A DNA stretch of 64,000 bases, taken from contig NZ_JAMJPJ010000008.1 of assembly GCF_023555005.1 (NCBI RefSeq), positions 1-64,000 of the forward strand, read 5' to 3'. The DNA is from Halomonas llamarensis. GTDB lineage: Bacteria; Pseudomonadota; Gammaproteobacteria; Pseudomonadales; Halomonadaceae. Made by a program: the position numbers and the translations under genes. Below, piece after piece: positions 33,441 to 42,204 of this stretch. The notes under the pieces are model-generated. The model was not told where the DNA came from. It did no database searches and saw nothing but the letters and a program-made list of their open reading frames with translations. The number at the start of each line of letters is the position of its first letter. Position 1 is the stretch's first letter.

Positions 33441-34594
33441 GCTACTTGCCCTTGTGCGTTGTGAGCATGCAGGCGGTGGGCGGCTTCAAGCGCTTGGCTT
33501 AAATGAGGCAAGCCGATGCCATCAAAGGCCAGTGGTACACGCTGTAGCGGTGCGTTGTAAAGGAAGTGGGTTTTGCTGCTGTCGCCAGGAGCGGGGTGTT
33601 CAAGCTTATTGGCCACTTCATCACCCAAGGCAATGGGTGAGCGTGTTGAGCTTTGAAACAACACATCCATTCCGGCTGTTTCTAACGCCAGCGCAGCACG
33701 GAAGGGAGTATCTAAGAACTCGCCCATGCCGTACACCACATGGGGCTTATTGACATGCAGGTTCCGTGAGAAAAATTCGTCTTCCAGTAATGTCTCGTAG
33801 GTACCAAATACCATGCCATAAAGACCCTGCCGCTCCAGTGGCAGCGGCGCTGACTGCGCCGATAGTGCGTCGCAGAAATCGACATCGACATTAGCAGGCA
33901 GGGTGGCCTGATACTCTGGGTTGGCCGCGAAGGAAAAGGTCCCCGCCATCAGCTGTACGAAGTTAATCTCGATATTTGACGGTAGCAGTGACAACAGTTG
34001 TGCTCGCGCTGCTTCATCTAGCCAGCTAACGATCGACACAATGTGCAGGCGTTTAACCCGTGAGAGCTCGGGCTGCTCGATTAGCGCATGGGCTAACTGA
34101 GCCAAGGTGCGACCCGTGGATATCTCATCATCGACAAGCACAAGATCCTCAGTCGTTTTGACGGCGTGCAGCGCATCGCCTTCCAGTCGAGCCATGTGCA
34201 TCGTATCAGCGTGCGAGTGTGCCTCGCGGATGCGTAACCAGGGATCAGGCACCAAAAAGCGGGTGGTGTGATGAAAGACGCTATGTTCATGCAGCCTGCC
34301 AAGATGGCGGGCAACGCCGGCGCCCAAACCGACGGCTGTTTCCGCCATGCCGACCACATAAGCGGTGCTGCCACGCAGCTTGATGGCCTGCGCTAACTCG
34401 GCATGAATAGCGTCCATTTTGGAAGGCCGCACCGGTACATGCTTGCCCAGCACGCGGGAAACGAACAGATAGCCGCGACGCGGGTTTAGCCGAGACGCAA
34501 AGGCGATTAATTCGTCAAGGCGGTGGCCATTTTCGGTCAATGTAAGCGTCAGCCGTCCGGCCTGGATGTCTTTAATCAATCTTGGCGTGCTCAT
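33437..34594 (-). CDS. Phosphoribosyltransferase with C-terminal TRSP-type domain
   Basis: A 385-residue protein. Residues about 35-210 form a type I phosphoribosyltransferase fold with the PRPP loop LVLVDDEISTGRTLAQL and AYVVGMAETAVGLGAGVARH. Residues about 240-385 carry the TRSP-type region, ending with YGMGEFLDTPFRAALALE and FLYNAPLQRVPLAFDGIG. Homologues are a constant part of Ter-linked biosynthetic operons. The ATG at 34594 is preceded by TGGA; a TTG at 34609 is less likely. It is the first gene of the four-gene module on the minus strand. Confidence 0.82.
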   Translation of the reverse strand: MSTPRLIKDIQAGRLTLTLTENGHRLDELIAFASRLNPRRGYLFVSRVLGKHVPVRPSKMDAIHAELAQAIKLRGSTAYVVGMAETAVGLGAGVARHLGRLHEHSVFHHTTRFLVPDPWLRIREAHSHADTMHMARLEGDALHAVKTTEDLVLVDDEISTGRTLAQLAHALIEQPELSRVKRLHIVSIVSWLDEAARAQLLSLLPSNIEINFVQLMAGTFSFAANPEYQATLPANVDVDFCDALSAQSAPLPLERQGLYGMVFGTYETLLEDEFFSRNLHVNKPHVVYGMGEFLDTPFRAALALETAGMDVLFQSSTRSPIALGDEVANKLEHPAPGDSSKTHFLYNAPLQRVPLAFDGIGLPHLSQALEAAHRLHAHNAQGQVA

Positions 34595-34700
34595 AGAACA
34601 GTATTCCAATCAGTATATAGGCTCTGAAAAACCGACTGATCGCACCAGAAACAGCTTTTCAGAACAAACATCGCCCAGCATCGGAAGCTGGTGTCATGAT

Positions 34701-34724
34701 GAGTGGGAGCCGAGGCTCCCACTC
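34701..34724. repeat. Perfect 24-base palindrome downstream of the second TerD gene
   Basis: GAGTGGGAGCC (34701-34711) is exactly complementary to GGCTCCCACTC (34714-34724) with two bases between. It lies in the 140-base gap between two minus-strand genes. It may be a terminator or mRNA-stabilising hairpin, but no T-run follows on the minus strand. Confidence 0.6.
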
Positions 34725-34734
34725 TTGCGCTCGT

Positions 34735-35313
34735 TTAAGAAGCGTTTAACCCATACTTGGAGGCGAGGTCACCCAGGCCACCGCTAAAGCCTTGGCCGAT
34801 GGCACGGAATTTCCATTCGCCGTTGTTCCGGTAGAGCTCACAGAAAATCATGGCATCTTCTACCGAGTAATCTTCTGACAGGTCGTAACGCACGACTTCC
34901 TGGTTATTGTCTTCGTTGATAACGCGAGCGAAGGCGTTTTCAACCTGACCGAAGTTCTGGCCACGTGCAGCGGAATCGTGGATGGTGACCGCGACAGCAA
35001 TTCTATCGACGTCAGCGGGCACCGTGGAAAGGTCGACCTTGATGACTTCATCATCGCCTTCGCCTTCACCCGTGAGGTTATCGCCCGTGTGCTCAACAGA
35101 GCCATCGGCAGACTTTAGATTATTGTAGAAAATGAAATCTTTATCACTGCGGCACTTGCCATCGCTATTGACCATAAAGACGCTGGCATCCAGATCAAAG
35201 TCTTGACCGGTGGTGACGCGAGGGTCCCAGCCCAGGCCAATACGGATTTGCTTGATACCGGGTGATTCTTTGCTCAGCGAGATGTTGCCGCCTTTGGAGA
35301 GCGAAATTGACAT
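34735..35313 (-). CDS. terD: TerD/TerE-type calcium-binding stress protein
   Basis: A 192-residue protein of classic TerD/TerE length. It reads [19 protein letters not shown], then [20 protein letters not shown] with the first acidic calcium site, [15 protein letters not shown] with the second, and [20 protein letters not shown] near the end. In plasmid ter operons TerD is needed for tellurite, phage and colicin resistance and associates with the inner membrane through TerC/TerB. Here it begins the minus-strand arm of the cluster, with GAGG ten bases upstream. The exact name TerD versus TerE cannot be fixed by eye. Confidence 0.9.
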   Translation of the reverse strand: MSISLSKGGNISLSKESPGIKQIRIGLGWDPRVTTGQDFDLDASVFMVNSDGKCRSDKDFIFYNNLKSADGSVEHTGDNLTGEGEGDDEVIKVDLSTVPADVDRIAVAVTIHDSAARGQNFGQVENAFARVINEDNNQEVVRYDLSEDYSVEDAMIFCELYRNNGEWKFRAIGQGFSGGLGDLASKYGLNAS

Positions 35314-36039
35314 GTGTTAATACCTCATCATTAGTTGCGAGAAAAACAGACTAAGCACCCGCTTAGCCCTAGTAAAGGCCTTTTGGCAGGCCGTAACTGG
35401 GTAGGAATGCCCTCAAGCTAAGCTACCAGTAAAGCTATTGGCCTTGGCTGCAAAACGTCATTAGCGACCTTCCTTGTAAAACTCACTTACGACCATGGAA
35501 TACCGATGACTGATCCACCCCCAACGATATCAGATTCACGCTTGTATTGGGGCAGGTTTGAGTCAGCGACAGGCCACCAAGCACCCTGGCCTTGATGACA
35601 GCAAAATAAGTCGTGAGTTGCGTCGTAACGCGACGAATGATGTTTATTACCTCGAGCTAGCCCGGCGCCAGAGCAATGATCGGCGGCGAACCCCTGCTTT
35701 TCGCCCAAAGGGCGGGGAGTGGGCAAGAAACACACAGATAAGAAGAGTGTCTGAACTTAGGGTATGTTGTTAACTCAAGCGAGAGTTAATGAGCAGGGGC
35801 GGCAATTCATCAGTTCTTCCCTGGTACGTTGAACTCAGCGTTTAAGTCGAATTTTAAAAACCCCGAGGCATCGTAAGGTGTAAGGTGTTTTTAATACGCC
35901 CCTACCCAATAAGATGAAGGATGGGGCAAGTAGGTTTGTATGTTGCTAGGGTGGTGCAGTCACTCAACGTAAAAATTAATCAATCACTCGACAACATTTA
36001 ATCAGATGATTGTCGACGCTGTTAAGGGAAGCATAAGTG
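35314..36039. other. Intergenic region between the two divergent Ter arms
   Basis: These 726 bases must hold the promoters of both arms. They also contain a decayed IS30-type transposase segment (35510-35770, listed separately). No other coding segment, tRNA or clear operator is visible. The 240 bases after the IS remnant are AT-rich and are the likely site of the terA-like promoter. Confidence 0.5.
35510..35770 (+). pseudogene. Decayed IS30-family transposase fragment
   Basis: An open stretch reads QRYQIHACIGAGLSQRQ, then KISRELRRNA and DVYYLELARRQSNDRRR. This matches the N-terminal helix-turn-helix region of IS30-type transposases (ERYQI-AL-AG-SQREIA-STISRELRRN). The recognition helix is damaged (ATKHPGLDDSK in place of the usual IARxLGRxxST), and the DDE catalytic domain is absent. 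No start codon or inverted terminal repeats are evident. It shows that an insertion sequence once entered the divergent promoter region. Confidence 0.65.
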
Positions 36040-37236
36040 ATGGGTACCGAACTGATTGCAGGGCAAAACGCCAAACTCAATGACGCACAGCTGACGTTTA
36101 GTCTTGATGTGGGAAACGACCAAGGGGCTGGCCTAGACGCCTCAGTCATTCTGCTGGCTAACACAGGGAAGGTGTCGAGCGATGATGACTTTATCTTCTT
36201 CAACCAACCCAAGCACCCGTCAGGTGGCGTAGAACAAAAAGACGGGTCGACGTTTTCGGTCGATCTGAGCAAGGTGCCTGGGCACCTTGAGCGCATAGCC
36301 TTCGTCCTCACCGTTGATCCTGGGCTATCCGCGCTGTCGAGCGGCTACCGTTTTGACCTTAAGGGGGCTGGTGAACAGTTTGAATTCATTGGTCAAGGCG
36401 CTGGGCGTCAGGAGAAGTCGCTCATTGTGTGCGAATTGTACCGTCGCAATGGTGATTGGAAAGTGAAAGTCGTTGACCAGGGCTTTGCCGGTGGCATGGC
36501 GCCGCTTGCCGAGCATTTTGGCGTTGATGTCGACAGTGATTCTAAGCCAGCTCCCTCGCCAACACCGGCCCCGGAACCAGCCCCTCCCAAGCCCCAGGAG
36601 AAGCCATCGATTAATCTTAGCAAGATCACCCTTGATAAAAAGGGCGACACTATTTCGCTTGAGAAAAAGTCAGCCACCTTCGGCAAAATTCATGTGAACC
36701 TCAATTGGGATCAAACCGAGGGGGCGGGCGCCAGCAAAAAAGGCCTATTCGGATCGTTACTGGGCGGCAAGCAAGGGGGGATCGATCTTGATCTTGGCTG
36801 TATGTTCGAGTTTAAAGACGGTACCAAAGGGATTGTTCAAGCCCTTGGCAATAACTTCGGCAGCCTGGAAAAAGCGCCCTATATCTTCCTGGATGGCGAC
36901 GATCGCACGGGGTCAGTGAATCAAGGTGAGAATCTGTATCTGAATGGCGAGCATTGGGGTGACATCAAGCGTGTGATGGTCTTTGCCTTCATTTATGAAG
37001 GGGTTGCGAACTGGGCACAGACCAATGGTCGCGTATCGATTAAAGCCCCTGACCAGCCTGAAATCGAAATTCGCATGGACGCCAGCGGGAAAAACGAGAA
37101 CTTCTGTGTGATTGCGATGCTGGAGAATCAAAACGGTGCCCTGAATATTTCTAAAGAGGTGAACTACTTCGGTAGTCATAAGCCAGCGGATAACCATTAT
37201 GGCTTTGGTTTCCAGTGGAAAGCCGGCACTAAGTAA
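36040..37236 (+). CDS. TerA-like protein with two TerD-type domains
   Basis: A 398-residue protein. Residues 1-165 form a TerD-type domain with a modified calcium site (GAGLDASVILLANTG, SSDDDFIFFNQPKHP) and the ending LIVCELYRRNGDWKVKVVDQ. A Pro-rich linker (SPTPAPEPAPPKPQ) spans about 178-195. Residues 200-398 form a TerA/TerZ-like domain with GGIDLDLGCMFEFKDG, YIFLDGDDRTGS and NYFGSHKPADNHYGFGFQWK. I use ATG 36040, nine bases after AAGGGAA; a GTG just before it is also possible. It leads the plus-strand arm. Confidence 0.87.
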   Translation: MGTELIAGQNAKLNDAQLTFSLDVGNDQGAGLDASVILLANTGKVSSDDDFIFFNQPKHPSGGVEQKDGSTFSVDLSKVPGHLERIAFVLTVDPGLSALSSGYRFDLKGAGEQFEFIGQGAGRQEKSLIVCELYRRNGDWKVKVVDQGFAGGMAPLAEHFGVDVDSDSKPAPSPTPAPEPAPPKPQEKPSINLSKITLDKKGDTISLEKKSATFGKIHVNLNWDQTEGAGASKKGLFGSLLGGKQGGIDLDLGCMFEFKDGTKGIVQALGNNFGSLEKAPYIFLDGDDRTGSVNQGENLYLNGEHWGDIKRVMVFAFIYEGVANWAQTNGRVSIKAPDQPEIEIRMDASGKNENFCVIAMLENQNGALNISKEVNYFGSHKPADNHYGFGFQWKAGTK

Positions 37237-37288
37237 CGACATAACGTTGCCCATTTCAATCTGAGCAAACACTGAGCAAGGAGCTACA

Positions 37289-37933
37289 ATGGATCGTCGT
37301 TTACCTATCTACCTACTTATCGACTCGTCGGGTTCAATGCGCGGCGAGCCGATACAGTCAGTCAACGTCGGCTTGACTGCCATGCTATCGGCGCTGCGCC
37401 AGGACCCTTATGCCCTCGAAACGGTTTACCTATCAATCATCACCTTTGATCACGAAGTGAAAGAGCTGCTCCCCCTGCAGGCCTTAGAAAGCGCCCAGGT
37501 GAATGACATCGAACTACCACGCTCCGGTGCAACGCACATGGGCGAAGGCCTCAATAAGATCTGTGACTGCGTAGAGCGGGATATCCTAACGTCCACGTCC
37601 GACCAGAAGGGCGACTTTCGGCCGATGCTGTTTGTGATGACCGATGGCTCGCCCTCCGATCTGATGGAGTTTGACGCGGCGGTAGCGCGCATCAAAGGTA
37701 TGAAGTTTTCCGAGATCATCGCCTGCGCGGCTGGCCCCAAGGCGAAACAAGAGCACCTTAAAAAGTTCGCGACCAAAACGGTCAGTCTGGAAAACATGGA
37801 CAGCGCGGGCTTTGCGAATTACTTCCAATGGGTGTCAGCGTCCATTGCGGCTAATGCCAGCGGCCAACAAAACGGGGCGGGTGACGACATCACGTTGCCA
37901 CCACCCCCGGATGAAGTGCAGGTCGTCCTGTAA
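37289..37933 (+). CDS. TerY-type von Willebrand factor A protein (first copy)
   Basis: A 214-residue vWA-domain protein. The metal-ion-dependent adhesion site is complete: LLIDSSGSM (DxSxS, residues 11-15), the Thr in SGATHMGEGL, and the Asp in VMTDGSPSD. It ends in a short Gly/Pro-rich tail. TerY-like proteins act as Mg2+-dependent protein-binding adaptors. AAGGAG lies eight bases upstream of the ATG, 52 bases after the TerA-like gene. The second copy follows after 11 bases. Confidence 0.9.
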   Translation: MDRRLPIYLLIDSSGSMRGEPIQSVNVGLTAMLSALRQDPYALETVYLSIITFDHEVKELLPLQALESAQVNDIELPRSGATHMGEGLNKICDCVERDILTSTSDQKGDFRPMLFVMTDGSPSDLMEFDAAVARIKGMKFSEIIACAAGPKAKQEHLKKFATKTVSLENMDSAGFANYFQWVSASIAANASGQQNGAGDDITLPPPPDEVQVVL

Positions 37934-37944
37934 CCGAGGTATTA

Positions 37945-38997
37945 ATGAGACGCTTACCCATTTTCTTTGTGCTGGATGTTTCGGAATCCATGGCCGGTGA
38001 ACCTCATGCTCAACTGCAGCGGGCGATGGAGTCTATCGTTGAGCAACTTCGCCAAGACCCAAGCGCCCTGGAGACCGTGCATATTTCGATCATCGCTTTT
38101 GCCGGGCAGGTGGGTACCGTGGTGCCTATGGTGGATCTGATAAGTTTTTATCCCCCGCGCTTACCGCTTGGCGGCGGGACGGCCCTGGGGGAAGCCCTGG
38201 ATGAACTGATGACCCGCATTGAGGTGGACGTGAAAAAAACCTCGCCCAATCAGCGCGGAGACTGGGAGCCGGTCATCTACCTATTAACCGATGGCCGCCC
38301 AACTGATCGCACCGATGCCGCTATCAAACGCTGGCGCCAACACTACGCCAGCCGCGCGCATTTGATTGCCGTTACTCTTGGTGGTGCTGCGGATACCCAA
38401 GTGCTCAAGCAGCTGACCGATGACGCGGTGTCGCTGGACAACGGTAGCGGCGAAGATTTGAGCCGCTTTGCTCGCTGGGTTTCCGCGTCGGTCGCCGCCC
38501 AGAGCCAAGCGCTGGATGTGGGTAAAAACGCGCCCGGGATATCACTTGCCAAAGCGAGCGATGTGGGGATCAGCTTGGTGAAGGACAGTGACGCGGCGCC
38601 TGTCGACGATCAAGTTGTGGTGTTCACGGGCCGCTGCCATCGCCACAAGAAGCCGTACCTGCTCAAATACAACGCCGTTCCGCCGGTACCGGGTAATTTT
38701 GGCGCGTCAGCCGCCCAGGGTATTTATGGGCTTGAAGGTGTCTATCCGCTTGGCGAAGAGTATTTCGAGTGGTCGTCACAGAGCAGCACGAACGCAACGG
38801 TTAGCAGCGACCAACTAGAAGGGGTGCCGCCTTGTCCCCACTGTGGTGCGGTCACCACGTTTGCATTATGCGGCTGCGGCAAACTGATGTGTTGTAACGG
38901 TCCCGGCCAGCAAACGTGCCCTTGGTGTGACGCTAACGTAGTGTTTGGTCAAGGTAGCGGGGGCACCGGTTTTGATGTGGGCAGGGGACAAGGGTGA
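37945..38997 (+). CDS. TerY-type vWA protein with C-terminal zinc-ribbon domain (second copy)
   Basis: A 350-residue protein. Residues 1-190 are a vWA domain with MIDAS residues in FVLDVSESMAGE, GGGTALGEAL and LLTDGRPTD. Residues about 225-350 form a TerY-C-type domain with several Cys/His pairs: GRCHRHKKPYLLKY, PPCPHCGAVTTFALCGCGKL and CPWCDANVVF. These are fit to bind zinc. It is the vWA member of the TerY-phosphatase-kinase triad. Its stop codon is overlapped by the GTG of the phosphatase gene. Confidence 0.88.
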   Translation: MRRLPIFFVLDVSESMAGEPHAQLQRAMESIVEQLRQDPSALETVHISIIAFAGQVGTVVPMVDLISFYPPRLPLGGGTALGEALDELMTRIEVDVKKTSPNQRGDWEPVIYLLTDGRPTDRTDAAIKRWRQHYASRAHLIAVTLGGAADTQVLKQLTDDAVSLDNGSGEDLSRFARWVSASVAAQSQALDVGKNAPGISLAKASDVGISLVKDSDAAPVDDQVVVFTGRCHRHKKPYLLKYNAVPPVPGNFGASAAQGIYGLEGVYPLGEEYFEWSSQSSTNATVSSDQLEGVPPCPHCGAVTTFALCGCGKLMCCNGPGQQTCPWCDANVVFGQGSGGTGFDVGRGQG

Positions 38998-40601
38998 AGC
39001 ATTCACAAGACTACTACCGGCGTGTCATTAACAGCTTGTTTGGAGTGCCAGGGCAGCGGGTGAAAGATCACGTGATGGATCAGGTGCTCAACGAGACGGA
39101 GGCTGCAGCGTTAATAGATGAATTTTACGACCGCTTTAATGACGTCATGCTAGTGCATTTTAATCAGGCAAAAGAGGATGGCACGAAAGCAAAAGAAGCG
39201 GGTCACGCCTCGACGCCAGGCCTCCCCATCTGCAATAGCGAGGAATGCGAAGTGTCCGAACATCACAATGCCAACTCTGGCAATGCTCCCCAAGATCGGT
39301 CAGCGGACGCACCCATCCAGCCGGGCGATATCCCCTCCGAGGCGCCTGCAGAAGCGCCAGTACCGATAGTCGCGTCTCGTGCCGAGAGCCTCCCGAATGG
39401 TCGTTCGGGGCAGCCCTATGACGTTTGCCTTGATGAGTTGCTGGATGACTTGCCCGCGAAGCTGCAGCTTGAAGATGACGGTGGCAGTAACCTGTCATTG
39501 TCCGATGACCGTCGGCTGCAGGGCACACCGACTGCCCAGGGGGCTCACCAATTGGAAGTGCAAGGTCTTGATGAGCAGGGCGAAACGATACTGCAGCTCA
39601 CGCTCAAGCTGGCGCTGATCCCCAGCTCTCGCGACCTGTGGAAAAATCTGCCGTCAGACCCCGACGTTCCCTATGCCAAGCCCGATGAAGAGGTTGATCG
39701 TCTAAGCGGTGGCGATGGATGGCAAATGGCCATGGGCTCCCAGCGCGGTCGGTCTCATGCCCATAGGGGAGGGCAGCGTGATGATCATGGCACTATCGCC
39801 CGGGCAACGACAGGCTGGAATGTGTTGATCGTGGGGGATGGCGCGGGGTCGTGTGATTACGCTCGCCAGGGAAGTTTATTAGCAACGACCGTGGCTCGCG
39901 ATAAGCTGTTGAGCTCATTGGCGGCAAACGAGGGGGCCGCTTTGGAAGCTGCTGCGCTTGCGTGGTGGAAAGGGGGTGATCGTTCTCGCATGTCGCAGGC
40001 GTTACTGGTACCCCTGCAGCAGACGATGATTACCGCGGTGCATGCGGGCCATCGAGCGATTGCCGAGGAAGCCAAAGCCTCTGGTCACCCGGCGAAAGCG
40101 TTTTCGACAACCTTGCTGCTCGCGCTGCATAAAGAAACGCCTGATGGTCATATCGTCGTGACGTTTGGGATTGGCGACGGCGCGGTGGCAGCGCTCTACG
40201 AGGATCGGCAGGCCCAGATGTTGAACACGGCGGACTCAGGCCAGCATGCCGGGCAAACTCGTTTTCTTGACGCGCCACTTTTCCAAGAGGCTGAGGGGCT
40301 TTACCAGCGGGTGAAGATTAACGTTTTCTCTTCACTGGAGGCTCTCATTGTCGCCACTGATGGCCTGACCGACCCAAAATTCACGTCTGATAATGATATG
40401 CACGACGGTGAAAGCTGGTGGACGCTCTATGATGAGCTGGCGCCGGCCCTGTCAGCCCCCAACGATGATTCTGAGCGCGACCCGCTACAGGACTACCTGA
40501 GCTTTTTTGTTGAGCGTCATCACGACGACCGGACGTTGGCAGTGCTTTATCGTGACAGCGTCGCTTCAGCGGTTATGGGCGGCGCGGAGATCACGGCATG
40601 A
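38994..40601 (+). CDS. PP2C-family protein phosphatase of the TerY triad
   Basis: A 535-residue protein. The first about 230 residues are a helical, then acidic and Pro-rich, extension. The PP2C domain spans about 255-525 with metal-binding motifs IVGDGAGSCDYARQGS, TTLLLAL, TFGIGDGAVA, VATDGLTDP and HHDDRTLAVLY. It should remove phosphate from Ser/Thr residues, probably opposing the kinase encoded next. The GTG start overlaps the TerY stop by four bases, and the stop overlaps the kinase start by four bases (ATGA), so all three are coupled in translation. Confidence 0.88.
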   Translation: MKHSQDYYRRVINSLFGVPGQRVKDHVMDQVLNETEAAALIDEFYDRFNDVMLVHFNQAKEDGTKAKEAGHASTPGLPICNSEECEVSEHHNANSGNAPQDRSADAPIQPGDIPSEAPAEAPVPIVASRAESLPNGRSGQPYDVCLDELLDDLPAKLQLEDDGGSNLSLSDDRRLQGTPTAQGAHQLEVQGLDEQGETILQLTLKLALIPSSRDLWKNLPSDPDVPYAKPDEEVDRLSGGDGWQMAMGSQRGRSHAHRGGQRDDHGTIARATTGWNVLIVGDGAGSCDYARQGSLLATTVARDKLLSSLAANEGAALEAAALAWWKGGDRSRMSQALLVPLQQTMITAVHAGHRAIAEEAKASGHPAKAFSTTLLLALHKETPDGHIVVTFGIGDGAVAALYEDRQAQMLNTADSGQHAGQTRFLDAPLFQEAEGLYQRVKINVFSSLEALIVATDGLTDPKFTSDNDMHDGESWWTLYDELAPALSAPNDDSERDPLQDYLSFFVERHHDDRTLAVLYRDSVASAVMGGAEITA

Positions 40602-42091
40602 GCGCCCCCATCATTACGCTAACCACCTCTAACGGTGAGCAAGTCCAGTTTCGTGACAAAATCATCGCCAGCGGCGGTATGAAAGATGTCTACGCCAGCC
40701 CAGACAAACGCTATGTGGTTGCCTTTTACCGCGCCCAGCTAGATGACGCAGCCCGACAGCGCCTTGAGATGATTACCGGTGCCTACCGTGAGCGTATCTT
40801 TGACAATGAGCAGGGCGCCTATTGGGAACAACTGTACTGTTGGCCCACGGCAACGGTGGAGCACAACGGGCGGACCGGGGTAGTGGCACCGTTTTATCGT
40901 GACCACTTCTTTTTTGAGCATGGTTCATTCAACGACGACATGCTCAAGATTCAGGGCAAGGACAAGGAAGGCAAGTGGTTTGCGTCGCCCAACAACCAAT
41001 TCAAGTTTTTGGACGAACGGGAGCGTGGCAACTGGCTTAACTACCTGCAGCTCTGCTTACGGCTGTCTCGCGCCGTTCGCCGATTGCATGCGGCAGGGCT
41101 CGCCCACAGTGATTTGAGCTACAAAAATGTACTGTTGGCACCGACGACCGGCAACGTCTGTATCATCGATATGGATGGCCTGGTCGTGCCCGACCGGTTC
41201 CCCCCAGAGGTCGTGGGCACCCCCGACTTTATTGCGCCTGAATGCATCGCAACGAGCCACTTGCCTAAGACTGACCCACAACGGGTATTACCCAGTATTT
41301 TTACTGACCGGCACGCACTGGCCGTTATGGTCTATTCGCTGCTGCTGTTACGCCATCCCTTGCGTGGGCAAAAAGTGCATGCCGATGACCCCAGTGAAGA
41401 TGAGCGCCTCACGATGGGCGAGCAGGCGCTGTTCGTAGAGCATCCCAGCGACAACCGTAATCGCCTCAACCCTACTGAAGCGACAAAATCAACTGAACTG
41501 CCCTGGAAAGATCCTCAAAAGCTGCCTTACACCGTCACCGGTCCTTACCTAACGGCGTTGTTCGATCGTGCCTTTATCGACGGGCTGCATGACCCCCGTA
41601 GTCGTCCCAGCGCGGATGAGTGGGAGGTTGCCCTGGTTAAAACGGTAGACCTAATTCAGCCCTGCCAAAATAGCGCCTGCCAGCAAGCTTGGTTTGTGTT
41701 CGATAACACCACGGCGCCGCGCTGCCCCTTCTGCCAAACTCGGTACCAGGAAAAGCTGCCGGTGATTAACCTCTATTCCTCGCGGGGAGATCGTTATCGG
41801 CCGGATAACCATCGCTTGATGGTGTACTCAAATCAGAGCGTTTTCCCCTGGCACGTTGATCGCACAATTATACCTAACGAACGGCTTGGTGATGAGCATA
41901 AATCGCGTGTGGGCTACTTCGTGCTGCACCAGCAGCGGTGGTTCTTGGTCAACGAACACATGCCTGATTTGAAGAATGCCGTGACAGGAGATGCCGTGCC
42001 AATTGGCGGCAAGGTTGAGCTGGAGGACGGTCTACAGCTGCTCACCGGCAAGTCACCGGGTAGCCGGTTGTTCTATCTGCAGATGGTATAG
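40598..42091 (+). CDS. Protein kinase of the TerY triad with zinc-ribbon
   Basis: A 497-residue protein. The kinase-like domain covers about 15-345, with the catalytic loop AHSDLSYKNVLL and IIDMDGLVVPDRFPPEVVGTP in place of DFG and the activation segment. The nucleotide loop is degenerate (IIASGGMKDVYASP), and no lysine sits in the usual beta-3 place (YVVAFYR), as I recall for this kinase subgroup. A zinc ribbon follows (CQNSACQQAW and RCPFCQ). The last 100 residues form a beta-rich, FHA-like region. It ends the plus-strand arm. Confidence 0.85.
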   Translation: MSAPIITLTTSNGEQVQFRDKIIASGGMKDVYASPDKRYVVAFYRAQLDDAARQRLEMITGAYRERIFDNEQGAYWEQLYCWPTATVEHNGRTGVVAPFYRDHFFFEHGSFNDDMLKIQGKDKEGKWFASPNNQFKFLDERERGNWLNYLQLCLRLSRAVRRLHAAGLAHSDLSYKNVLLAPTTGNVCIIDMDGLVVPDRFPPEVVGTPDFIAPECIATSHLPKTDPQRVLPSIFTDRHALAVMVYSLLLLRHPLRGQKVHADDPSEDERLTMGEQALFVEHPSDNRNRLNPTEATKSTELPWKDPQKLPYTVTGPYLTALFDRAFIDGLHDPRSRPSADEWEVALVKTVDLIQPCQNSACQQAWFVFDNTTAPRCPFCQTRYQEKLPVINLYSSRGDRYRPDNHRLMVYSNQSVFPWHVDRTIIPNERLGDEHKSRVGYFVLHQQRWFLVNEHMPDLKNAVTGDAVPIGGKVELEDGLQLLTGKSPGSRLFYLQMV

Positions 42092-42204
42092 AGGTGTCTC
42101 CGAGGGTTATCGGTATTGGCGAGTTGTCACCCAGATCGCACTGCCCTTGGCAAGCGACAGTGCCATCTGATTGCCTTGTTTGCGAAATCTGTCGATACGC
42201 TAGA

